Assembly: GCA_027081495.1 (NCBI GenBank)
Contig: JALWKJ010000016.1
Span: 1-7,869, forward strand
Origin: Campylobacterales bacterium
GTDB lineage: Bacteria > Campylobacterota > Campylobacteria > Campylobacterales > QNZT01
Direction: 5' to 3'
Length of the DNA stretch: 7,869 nucleotides
The notes below the pieces were generated by a model that made no database searches, was not told the DNA's origin, and worked only from the letters and a program-made list of their open reading frames with translations. Position 1 is the first letter of the stretch. Every line of letters begins with the position of its first letter. The position numbers and the translations under genes are program-made. Positions 1 to 6,422 of the stretch are shown here, one piece after another.

Positions 1-946
1 GTTTTGGAGTCTCCGCCATAATCGTCAAGTCGATATTGTCGATTTCAAAACCGGTCTCTTTGATAAATAAGAGAACTTCTTTAAGCATCTCTTTTGAGTC
101 CATATCCTTGTATTTTAGGTCGGTATCGGGGTATATTTCACCGATATCGCCGCCTCCGATCGCACCAAGCAGCGCGTCTATAAGCGCATGAAGCGCCACA
201 TCTCCGTCCGAATGCGCTTTAAATCCCAAATCGGATTTTATCTTTACGCCGCCAAGGTACATATTTTTGTTGTCGCAGAATTGATGAACATCAAAACCGC
301 ATCCGATAAAACGGGCATTATCGGGCTCTTTTAAACACGCTAACACAGCTAAATCGTCAAAGAGCGTTATTTTTTTAGCTTTTTTTGAGCCTTTTACATA
401 AAAGACCGATCCGCCCGCCGCTTTTACGGCGCTGCTGTCATCCGTATAGACTTTATCTTGGCAAAGCGCCTTTTTAAGTACTTTCGTACGGCTAAGCTGC
501 GGCGTTTGAATAAGCTTTACATTTTCCCGGTTTATTGTTTCGTTTTGATACACAACCGTATCGCTGACATCAAGATAGGGCACGATAATATCGGCTCTGT
601 TTTTGGCTTTTAGTATATCGCTTAACATCTCAAACGGTATGCAGGCTCTTGCGACATCCGTTACCATGACAAATTCGGTCGTCACATTTTCTATGGCGTT
701 TTTCAAAGATTCCTGTCTGCTGTCTCCTCCCTCGACTATAGTGTAGCCGCCGTGCTTTTTCATATATGAGAGCTCTTTTTTGCGGGCCGTTACGATGATC
801 TTTTCCGTACCGATCGCATTAGCGAGTCTATCGGCTACAAATTGCCAAAGAGGTTTTGAACCTATGCGGAGCCACTGCTTTTTGACATCTTGAGAAAAAC
901 GGGTGGAATTGCCTGCCGCCAGGATGACGAGTGTTAAATCGGGCAA
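1..946 (-). CDS. ispDF: Bifunctional IspD/IspF enzyme of the MEP isoprenoid pathway (3' end off-window)
   Basis: Cytoplasmic fusion of two MEP-pathway steps: IspD (MEP + CTP to CDP-ME) and IspF (CDP-ME 2-phosphate to the cyclic diphosphate MEcPP). I translated the minus strand by hand; 315 codons are in the window with no stop. The IspD domain (about 1-210) opens with the nucleotide-binding signature LVILAAGNSTRF (AAGxxxR at 10-16) and a KKQWL stretch (K22-K23). The IspF domain starts near 215 with GCGFDVHQF, where D219 and H221 are the expected metal ligands. It continues with AHSDGDVALHAL (H245), GDIGEIYPDTD and DNIDLTIMAETPK. Roughly 60 C-terminal residues are missing. No ATG lies near the IspD motif; the start is TTG at 946-944 behind AAAAGGA. 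Fused IspDF is typical of Campylobacterota and some Alphaproteobacteria. It is divergent from thiC. Identity is very secure; the start is likely. Confidence 0.95.
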   Translation of the reverse strand, partial: MPDLTLVILAAGNSTRFSQDVKKQWLRIGSKPLWQFVADRLANAIGTEKIIVTARKKELSYMKKHGGYTIVEGGDSRQESLKNAIENVTTEFVMVTDVARACIPFEMLSDILKAKNRADIIVPYLDVSDTVVYQNETINRENVKLIQTPQLSRTKVLKKALCQDKVYTDDSSAVKAAGGSVFYVKGSKKAKKITLFDDLAVLACLKEPDNARFIGCGFDVHQFCDNKNMYLGGVKIKSDLGFKAHSDGDVALHALIDALLGAIGGGDIGEIYPDTDLKYKDMDSKEMLKEVLLFIKETGFEIDNIDLTIMAETPK

Positions 947-952
947 ATATTG

Positions 953-959
953 TCCTTTT
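953..959 (-). promoter_or_regulatory. Ribosome binding site that fixes the TTG start of ispDF
   Basis: The minus strand reads AAAAGGA, then six bases, then TTG at 946-944. The conserved IspD N-terminus (LVILAAG) begins five codons later, so this TTG is the only start that gives a full-length domain with a proper Shine-Dalgarno spacing. Confidence 0.75.
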
Positions 960-977
960 ATATTAAAGTGTTACTAA

Positions 978-985
978 ATTATACA
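978..985 (-). promoter_or_regulatory. Extended -10 promoter element for ispDF
   Basis: The minus strand reads TGTATAAT: a perfect TATAAT hexamer (983-978) preceded directly by TG. Transcription would begin near 971, giving a leader of about 25 nt that contains the AAAAGGA site. There is no recognisable TTGACA -35; an A-tract (complement of T9 at 996-1004) sits just upstream. This fits Campylobacterota sigma-70 promoters, which usually lack a conserved -35. Inferred from sequence only. Confidence 0.6.
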
Positions 986-987
986 CT

Positions 988-1001
988 AAAAAAGCTTTTT
1001 T
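988..1001. repeat. A-tract/T-tract palindrome in the divergent ispDF-thiC spacer
   Basis: AAAAAAGCTTTTTT is a 14-bp palindrome extended by three more T on the right (to 1004). It lies just upstream of the ispDF -10 and on the far side of the thiC start. It may act as bent DNA or an UP-like element for one or both promoters. The rest of the 121-bp spacer (947-1067) shows no RNA gene, riboswitch or longer repeat. Confidence 0.4.
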
Positions 1002-1036
1002 TTTCCTAAATATAGATATCATTATCTTTATTGTTG

Positions 1037-1042
1037 TAGAAT
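1037..1042 (+). promoter_or_regulatory. thiC: Weak candidate -10 for thiC
   Basis: TAGAAT differs by one base from TATAAT and lies 25 nt before the thiC ATG, so the leader would be about 20 nt and would hold the AAGGGGA ribosome binding site (1057-1063). No -35 is visible. The spacer also has other AT-rich hexamers, for example around 1011-1020, so the exact element is uncertain. No TPP riboswitch fits in this 121-bp spacer. Confidence 0.3.
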
Positions 1043-1067
1043 TGATTCGACTGAATAAGGGGAACAT

Positions 1068-2402
1068 ATGAGAAAAGAATGGGTAAAAAAACGAGAAAAA
1101 GATCAAACGGTAACACAAATGTATTATGCCAAAAAAGGGATAATTACCGAAGAGATGCGATATGTCGCGAAGGTTGAAAACCTTTCGGCGGAGCTTATTA
1201 GAAGCGAAGTCGCGAGAGGACGGATGATTATTCCCGCAAACATAAATCATACGAACTTAAAACCTATGGCGATAGGAATAGCCGCAAAATGTAAGATAAA
1301 TTCAAATATAGGATCGTCCGCTCTGGCTTCAAATCCCGAAGAAGAGGTAGAGAAGTTAAAAATTTCAGAGCGCTACGGAGCGGATACTCTAATGGATCTT
1401 TCAACCGGAGGAGATTTGGACGAGATTAGAAAGGCGGTCATACAAAACGCCTCTATTCCCATAGGCACGGTGCCGATGTATCAGATACTTCATGATGTAA
1501 ACAATAAAATAGAAGATCTAACGATAGAAAAGATGCTCGAAGTTTTGGAGAGACAGGCTAAACAGGGGGTAAGCTACTTTACGATACATGCGGGTTTTTT
1601 ATTGGAATTTATGCCTCATATCGCGAAAAGAAAGATGGGAATCGTTAGTCGCGGCGGATCTCTTATGGCTTCTTGGATGATGCACTATCATAAAGAAAAT
1701 CCTTTTTATACCGCATATGACGATATACTCGATATTTGTAAAAGATACGATGTAGCTTTGTCCCTTGGAGATAGTCTAAGACCGGGATGTCTTTACGACG
1801 CCAGCGACAAGGCGCAGCTAGGGGAGCTTAAAATTTTGGGAGAGCTTACTTTAAGAGCTTGGGAGAAAGATGTTCAAGTTATGATAGAAGGTCCGGGACA
1901 TGTTCCCATGAATCAAATAGAGAGAAATATGAAGCTTGAGCAGGAGTATTGTCATGAGGCTCCTTTTTATATATTGGGACCTCTAGTTACCGATATCGCG
2001 GCGGGGTATGATCATATATCTTCGGCTATCGGCGCCGCTATAGGCGGATGGCATGGAGCCAGTATGCTTTGTTATGTAACGCCAAAGGAGCATCTGGGGC
2101 TTCCAAACGCCGAGGATGTTAGAGAGGGAATCATAGCCTACAAAATCGCCGCGCACGCCGCCGATATCGCAAGAGGCAGAAAAGACGCCATGAAAGTTGA
2201 CGACCAGATGAGCGATGCGAGATACGCCTTTGATTGGAACAGGCAGTTTGAGCTTTGTCTCGACCCCGAGCGCGCGAAACAGTATCATGATCAAACGCTT
2301 CCGCAGGATGTGTTTAAAGAGGCGGAATTTTGTTCAATGTGCGGACCTAAGTTTTGTTCGTATAAAATAACGCAAGAGATAGTGGCGGAGCATAGTCTCT
2401 AA
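1068..2402 (+). CDS. thiC: Phosphomethylpyrimidine synthase ThiC (short form)
   Basis: Radical-SAM enzyme that rearranges aminoimidazole ribotide into HMP-phosphate, the pyrimidine half of thiamine; cytoplasmic. The 444-aa protein carries ThiC hallmarks: INHTNLKPMAIG near the N-terminus, EGPGHVPMNQ from E274, and the stretch from GPLVTDIAAGYDHI (304 onward) through SSAIGAAIGGWHGASMLC to TPKEHLGLPN. The C-terminal cluster-binding motif is CSMCGPKFC (C422, C425, C430; CX2CX4C). Escherichia coli ThiC is about 630 aa; this copy lacks the extra N-terminal domain, like the short ThiC forms of Campylobacterota, Clostridia and archaea, so it is not truncated. The ATG at 1068 has AAGGGGA five bases ahead. 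mrp follows after 38 bp, probably co-transcribed. No riboswitch leader is visible. Confidence 0.97.
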   Translation: MRKEWVKKREKDQTVTQMYYAKKGIITEEMRYVAKVENLSAELIRSEVARGRMIIPANINHTNLKPMAIGIAAKCKINSNIGSSALASNPEEEVEKLKISERYGADTLMDLSTGGDLDEIRKAVIQNASIPIGTVPMYQILHDVNNKIEDLTIEKMLEVLERQAKQGVSYFTIHAGFLLEFMPHIAKRKMGIVSRGGSLMASWMMHYHKENPFYTAYDDILDICKRYDVALSLGDSLRPGCLYDASDKAQLGELKILGELTLRAWEKDVQVMIEGPGHVPMNQIERNMKLEQEYCHEAPFYILGPLVTDIAAGYDHISSAIGAAIGGWHGASMLCYVTPKEHLGLPNAEDVREGIIAYKIAAHAADIARGRKDAMKVDDQMSDARYAFDWNRQFELCLDPERAKQYHDQTLPQDVFKEAEFCSMCGPKFCSYKITQEIVAEHSL

Positions 2403-2425
2403 AACTTGATAATATATTATAATTT

Positions 2426-2430
2426 AAGGA
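2426..2430 (+). promoter_or_regulatory. Ribosome binding site of mrp
   Basis: AAGGA lies ten bases before the ATG at 2441, in the 38-bp AT-rich gap after thiC. It supports this start, which also matches the start of the N-terminal MIP18-type domain. Confidence 0.55.
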
Positions 2431-2440
2431 AACGAATTTA

Positions 2441-3583
2441 ATGTTAACTAGAGAATCGGTAGAAGAGAAACTAAAAGAGGTTGCATATCCGGGATTTACA
2501 AAGAGTATCGTAGATTTCGGATTTGTTAAAGATATAGATATTTCGGACGAGGCGGTATATGTGGAAGTCGATATCTCCTCTTCGGCTCCTGAAGTGGAAC
2601 AGCAGTTAAGAGACGAGATAACCAAAAAGCTTCAGCTTATCGGCGCGACAAAAATAGACATAGTCATAACAAAACCGAAAATGCCGAAACAGTCGAGCTC
2701 GCAGGGCAAAAATATAGCGCCGCAAGTTAAAAATTTCGTGATGGTCAGTTCCGGCAAAGGCGGAGTGGGCAAATCGACCACTACCGTAAATCTCGCTATC
2801 GCGTTGGCGATGGACGGTAAAAAGGTCGGTCTTTTGGACGCCGATATTTACGGTCCGAATATTCCTAGAATGATGGGTATAGAAAACGAACAGCCCGAAG
2901 TCGTCGCAAACAAAGTAAAACCGATCTTAAGCCACGGCGTAGAGGTGATGTCTATGGGCTCGTTGATGGAAGAGGGGCAGTCGCTTATTTGGAGAGGCGC
3001 TATGATTATGAAAGCGATTCAGCAACTCTTAGGCGATATTCTTTGGAGCGATCTTGATGTATTGGTTATCGATATGCCGCCGGGCACGGGAGACGCTCAG
3101 CTTACTCTGGCTCAAAGCGTGCCCGTAACCGCGGGAGTTTGTGTAACCACACCTCAAAAAGTCGCGCTTGACGATACCGCTAGAAGTTTGGATATGTTCG
3201 AAAAGCTTCATATCCCCATAGCCGGTATCGTTGAGAATATGAGCGGTTTTATATGTCCGGACAGCGGAGTCGAGTATGATATATTCGGTAAAGGCACCAC
3301 CGCGCCTCTTGCCGAAAAATTCAATACTCAAATATTGGGCGAAATTCCCATCGAGCCTATGGTTAGAGAGGGCGGAGACAGCGGTAAACCCGTAGTCTTT
3401 CATCAAAGCGGCAGCCAAAGCGCGAAAAGGTACCGCGAGGCGGCTCAAAAACTGTGGCAAAAGATTGAACAGATCAACGAAGAAGGCGGAGTTGACAACG
3501 AAGCGATACAGCCGACAACTCCTCCGGGCGTAAGCGCTTGTTCAACCGGCGGAGGTAATCAAGGCGGCGGATGTAGTCATTGA
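2441..3583 (+). CDS. mrp: Mrp/ApbC-type Fe-S cluster carrier P-loop ATPase
   Basis: Cytoplasmic NTPase of the Mrp/NBP35 (ParA/MinD-like) family, which binds and transfers [4Fe-4S] clusters to apoproteins. The N-terminal MIP18/DUF59-type domain spans about 1-80, followed by a short Ser/Gln/Lys linker. The ATPase domain has the deviant Walker A SSGKGGVGKST (G105-T113, signature K106), LLDADIYGPNIPRMMG (D133, D135) and VLVIDMPPGTGDAQLTLAQ (from D211). Length (380 aa) is normal for bacterial Mrp. Oddity: the usual ENMSxFxCxxC reads ENMSGFICPDSG here, so C272 is present but the second Cys is S275. A Gly-rich tail adds C367 and C378 (ending GGGCSH). It lies 38 bp after thiC; its TGA (3581-3583) overlaps the ATG of the next gene. 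Salmonella ApbC affects thiamine synthesis, so the pairing with thiC is meaningful. Confidence 0.95.
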   Translation: MLTRESVEEKLKEVAYPGFTKSIVDFGFVKDIDISDEAVYVEVDISSSAPEVEQQLRDEITKKLQLIGATKIDIVITKPKMPKQSSSQGKNIAPQVKNFVMVSSGKGGVGKSTTTVNLAIALAMDGKKVGLLDADIYGPNIPRMMGIENEQPEVVANKVKPILSHGVEVMSMGSLMEEGQSLIWRGAMIMKAIQQLLGDILWSDLDVLVIDMPPGTGDAQLTLAQSVPVTAGVCVTTPQKVALDDTARSLDMFEKLHIPIAGIVENMSGFICPDSGVEYDIFGKGTTAPLAEKFNTQILGEIPIEPMVREGGDSGKPVVFHQSGSQSAKRYREAAQKLWQKIEQINEEGGVDNEAIQPTTPPGVSACSTGGGNQGGGCSH

Positions 3584-4677
3584 TGAAAATCGTAAATATA
3601 ATATTTTTAGTTATATTTTTATCGATAACTTCAATCGGCTGCGACAAAAGCGTTATCGAGTCATCGGATTTTAATTCCGATATAATCGGCGATGAAAAAG
3701 TTTCGGACAAAACGGATTCGAATTTATCAGATAGCGATATTTTCGAAGTTTTGCCTATAACTCCCCGGCAAATGGTTAAAAAAATGGGAGTCGGGGTAGA
3801 TGCCACATGGTCTGAGGTGCCTAAAAAGATAGCCGACTACACTCAAAAGGCGACAAAAGCTTTTGCGGATAAAGGTTTTAGACACATAAGACTTAGAGTT
3901 GCCGAAGATAATGTTTCAAAAGTATGGGATTATCTCGACAACCAGATAAAAGATGCTCTAAAATATGATATGATCGCTATCATAGCCAATCAATCTCATA
4001 CATTTGAAGATAATCCCACGCCGCAAAATCAAGCCGCTTGGGTAAAATGGTGGAAAGATATGGCGATGCATTATAGGGATTATCCTTATGAGTTGATGTT
4101 TGATTTAATTGTTGAGATCGCCGCAAGCAGTCCTTTGTCAAACGAGCCGATCGATCGGTTAAACGAGGCGTATGAAGAGGTCGTTTCGGCTATAAGGGCT
4201 ACCGGCGGAAACAATAAAAAGAGGATTATTATTTTTAGCGCCCATAAAAGATCGGATCCAAAAAAGATGGATATGTTGAAAATTCCATCTAAAGGCGGAG
4301 GTTATCTTATCGGCGAATTTCATGAGGGATATGCTTCGGGACCTAAAAAAGATCCCTCAAAATCGCAATATTACGAATTTGGAACGCAAAAAGAGATTGA
4401 CAATATCACTCAACGGGTAAAAGCCGCCGCAGAGTGGAGTGAACGCACGGGCATACCGGTATGGGAAGGGGCGTGGATGCCCGGAAACTATAACAAAGGC
4501 GATACCTATAGCATAGAGGAGCAGAAGAGATTCGCCAAAGATTTTGTCGGCGTTTTAAACTCTTATCATATACCGCATGCGATAAACGCTACAAAAAAAT
4601 TTTATGATGTGCAGACAAACGAGTGGACTCGATTAGAGCCTGTAGTAGATTATATTTTATCTTTGAAAAATCAATAA
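3583..4677 (+). CDS. Putative lipoprotein with a GH5-like (cellulase-family) glycoside hydrolase domain
   Basis: Likely exported lipoprotein of 364 aa. Residues 2-19 are a hydrophobic signal peptide ending in SITSIGC; C20 would be lipidated, though Ser at -3 is an atypical lipobox residue. A Ser/Asp-rich linker (about 21-58) tethers a (beta/alpha)8-like domain (about 60-364). GH5-like signs are GFRHIRLRV (98-106), the W/K/H-rich WVKWWKDMAMHYRDYPYELMF region, a LNEAYEEVVSAIRATGG helix, EFHEGYASGP (H247) and an EWSERTGIPVWEGAW strand. The catalytic signatures deviate: the usual NEP reads VEI (E178), and the usual GEF/GEW reads WEGAW (E295). It may therefore be an unusual glycosidase or a non-catalytic binder. 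A TTG at 3580 is in frame, but ATG 3583 forms a TGATG stop-start overlap with mrp, suggesting translational coupling; no strong Shine-Dalgarno is seen. Substrate unknown; its 3' end overlaps the opposing deacetylase by 21 bp. Confidence 0.7.
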   Translation: MKIVNIIFLVIFLSITSIGCDKSVIESSDFNSDIIGDEKVSDKTDSNLSDSDIFEVLPITPRQMVKKMGVGVDATWSEVPKKIADYTQKATKAFADKGFRHIRLRVAEDNVSKVWDYLDNQIKDALKYDMIAIIANQSHTFEDNPTPQNQAAWVKWWKDMAMHYRDYPYELMFDLIVEIAASSPLSNEPIDRLNEAYEEVVSAIRATGGNNKKRIIIFSAHKRSDPKKMDMLKIPSKGGGYLIGEFHEGYASGPKKDPSKSQYYEFGTQKEIDNITQRVKAAAEWSERTGIPVWEGAWMPGNYNKGDTYSIEEQKRFAKDFVGVLNSYHIPHAINATKKFYDVQTNEWTRLEPVVDYILSLKNQ

Positions 4678-5640
4678 CATCTTTGCCACTTCGTTCATGT
4701 TTTTCGACTCAAACCCGTAAAGGGTTTTGAGTCTCTGATAATATTCAAGTATCTCTTCGAGAAATTCAAGATTTTTTTTCGTATGCGTTCCGAAATTGTG
4801 GGGATGCCACCATAGATGGTAGAGTCTGTTCTTTTTCGCCGCATATAACATGTCTTTTTTGATACGGGAGAGTTTCAGTTTTTCAAAAGGCGCGAGTTTC
4901 AGGGAGTAGGGGCGTAAAAATCTGCTTGCGGGAATATTGTAAGGCTTAGTGTTTGAGAGTTCATTTAAAGCGTATGTGTTGTGTGATGAGATGTCGATGT
5001 ATGTATCTAAAAATCTTGCCACTTTTTGTTTAAGCGAACTCTTTTTTTTAAAATCGACCGATTCGTACATCCAGCTTTTTTCGTTTCCTCTGTAAGAAGT
5101 TATCCCGAAATCTTTGAGAAGATGAAGATATTTTTCGTTGCATTGGTTTCTCGGAAAGATTATGCTTTTTAAAGAAGCTCCGTGTCTTTGGGCGATTTTT
5201 ATAGCGGCTTTTAAATCATGTAAAAAATGCTCTTTGTTTTGTCCCTTTTCCAGAGTGTAAAAGTGAGAAAATGTATGAGTTGCGATCTCCTGATTTTTCG
5301 ATTTTATTATCATATCGATAATTTCGGGCGCGAAATGGCTCTTTTTATTTAACGAAACTCGCCGTATATATCTATAAAGATCGATATTTTTATCTTCGTA
5401 TGAGGGGCGAATTTTGGGTAGATTTTCAAGCAGCTCTTTTTTATCTTTAAAATATATAAAACCAACAACCGCCCATGTAGCGTGGATATTATAAAGATTA
5501 AATAGTCTCAATATCTGAGTAATCGCAAAAGGGGTGTTTTCAAGGTTCGTTTTATACTCTTTTTCGCTCACTACATCCATCATCCCCCAGTAGAGTTCGA
5601 AATCTAACGATATAGTAAATATTCCTCTATTTGCCGGCAT
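4657..5640 (-). CDS. Polysaccharide deacetylase (NodB-like, carbohydrate esterase 4 fold)
   Basis: Metal-dependent deacetylase family that removes N- or O-acetyl groups from sugars of exopolysaccharide, peptidoglycan or lipid-linked precursors; 327 aa. Motifs in order: FTISLDFELYWG (D13 as base position, E15), HATWAVVG (53-60), EIATHTFSH (H122 and H126, the HxxxH metal pair), IIFPRNQ (R164) and YHLWWHPHNFG (H279, the late catalytic-His position). There is no signal peptide or membrane segment, so it probably acts in the cytoplasm on a precursor or leaves by another route. The ATG at 5640 has CGGAG nine bases upstream, and the gene overlaps the end of the preceding 261-aa gene by 14 bp, which argues for coupled translation. 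It is the last gene of the minus operon; no terminator follows before the opposing gene. Substrate cannot be read from sequence. Confidence 0.85.
   Translation of the reverse strand: MPANRGIFTISLDFELYWGMMDVVSEKEYKTNLENTPFAITQILRLFNLYNIHATWAVVGFIYFKDKKELLENLPKIRPSYEDKNIDLYRYIRRVSLNKKSHFAPEIIDMIIKSKNQEIATHTFSHFYTLEKGQNKEHFLHDLKAAIKIAQRHGASLKSIIFPRNQCNEKYLHLLKDFGITSYRGNEKSWMYESVDFKKKSSLKQKVARFLDTYIDISSHNTYALNELSNTKPYNIPASRFLRPYSLKLAPFEKLKLSRIKKDMLYAAKKNRLYHLWWHPHNFGTHTKKNLEFLEEILEYYQRLKTLYGFESKNMNEVAKMLLIFQR
4706..4733. terminator. Strong hairpin 28 nt past the lipoprotein stop; possible transcription end
   Basis: The arms GACTCAAACCC (4706-4716) and GGGTTTTGAGTC (4722-4733) pair almost perfectly around a GTAAA loop, with a single bulged T. 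It lies inside the 3' end of the deacetylase gene (about residues 303-312) and 28 nt beyond the stop of the convergent lipoprotein gene. The downstream plus-strand bases (TCTGATAATATT) are not a proper U-run, and neither is the minus-strand side (GAAAAAC). It is therefore not a textbook intrinsic terminator, but it could define or protect the 3' end of the lipoprotein mRNA. Confidence 0.35.
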
Positions 5641-6412
5641 AATAAAACTCCGTATTTTGCCACTTTTTCGTTCCCTCTTTTTTCAAAGAGACAAGACAGC
5701 GCTTTTGTTTATAACCGGAGTATATTATAATGGGAGTAATCTTTATTTTATCATGAGTGCTTGAATATATATCGACTCCAAGCTTCACTCTTTCGTATTC
5801 GAAATACTCTTGGTTGAAACTTACGAAGATCATATGAATATCGCCGCTTTGATGTAAGCGTTGAATACAAAGATTTGTCACTTTATCGAGAAAACTGGTT
5901 AGTATGAGTCCGCATCTTGGAACGATCTCGCCCTGTTCGTTGACAAAGCCCGCCGCTAGGTCATGTTCGTACTCTTCATCTTTAAGATAGACTTTGTTGT
6001 CCGTTTTTATAAAACAATCTATAAGTTTAGGATTTTTTTTCAAGGCGTTGTACGCTCCGTTTTTAAGATTGTTTTCTCTAAAGAGTTTTATGGAGCTTGT
6101 CGTTATAAATTTATTGTTTTTTAAAAGAGTATGAAGGATTTTATCGACATTTTTCATCTGTTTATCGCATTCGAGATTGTTCAAAAGAAGAGTCGGCATG
6201 ATTTTTATCTTTTTTTTATCTTCTTTTACAAGCTTTTTACAAAGTTTTTCGCAAAATTCTATATTCTCTTTTGCCCATTGAAAATTTTCTTTACAAATCG
6301 GGAGTTTTAGATGTCCCGTTTCTAAAACTATGATTTTCGGTTCGTTTATTAAAGATCGCATAGAGAGTATGATCTCAAATACACGGTCAAGTTTTTCGCT
6401 ATCGTAATCCAT
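5627..6412 (-). CDS. Unrecognised 261-aa protein in the polysaccharide operon
   Basis: I do not recognise a family. The protein is Lys-rich with no signal peptide or convincing membrane helix, so it is probably cytoplasmic. Visible elements are a Lys/Glu-rich helical first part (about 45-110), eight scattered cysteines (40, 54, 58, 82, 133, 167, 182, 239) including a CEKLC pair, a central EHDLAAGFVNEQGEIVPRCGLIL stretch (split here as EHDLAAGFV and PRCGLIL), and a beta-rich C-terminal half (DIHMIFVSFNQEYFEYERV, then KITPIIIYSG). It is clearly a gene: 10 bp after the AsnB-like gene with AAGGA in between, and overlapping the deacetylase by 14 bp. Context suggests a role in making or modifying the same glycan, perhaps as a transferase or a partner of the amidotransferase, but that is inference only. 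It is A+T-rich by eye, like its neighbours. Confidence 0.8.
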   Translation of the reverse strand: MDYDSEKLDRVFEIILSMRSLINEPKIIVLETGHLKLPICKENFQWAKENIEFCEKLCKKLVKEDKKKIKIMPTLLLNNLECDKQMKNVDKILHTLLKNNKFITTSSIKLFRENNLKNGAYNALKKNPKLIDCFIKTDNKVYLKDEEYEHDLAAGFVNEQGEIVPRCGLILTSFLDKVTNLCIQRLHQSGDIHMIFVSFNQEYFEYERVKLGVDIYSSTHDKIKITPIIIYSGYKQKRCLVSLKKEGTKKWQNTEFYYAGK

Positions 6413-6422
6413 TCAAAAATCC

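Noticed and set aside
963..1250. Open frame opposite the start of thiC
   Set aside because: It is antisense to the conserved ThiC N-terminus, Phe/Ser-rich, with no family likeness; a shadow frame.
2418..2423. Perfect TATAAT hexamer in the thiC-mrp gap as a separate mrp promoter
   Set aside because: Transcription would start near 2430, at or after the AAGGA ribosome binding site, and no -35 is placed correctly. It is probably just AT-rich spacer.
3029..3460. 143-codon open frame opposite mrp
   Set aside because: It lies fully within the well-conserved Mrp ATPase domain on the other strand and shows no motif; a shadow frame.
3580..3582. TTG as the start of the lipoprotein gene
   Set aside because: The adjacent in-frame ATG at 3583 overlaps the mrp stop (TGATG) and gives a normal signal peptide; TTG only adds one residue.
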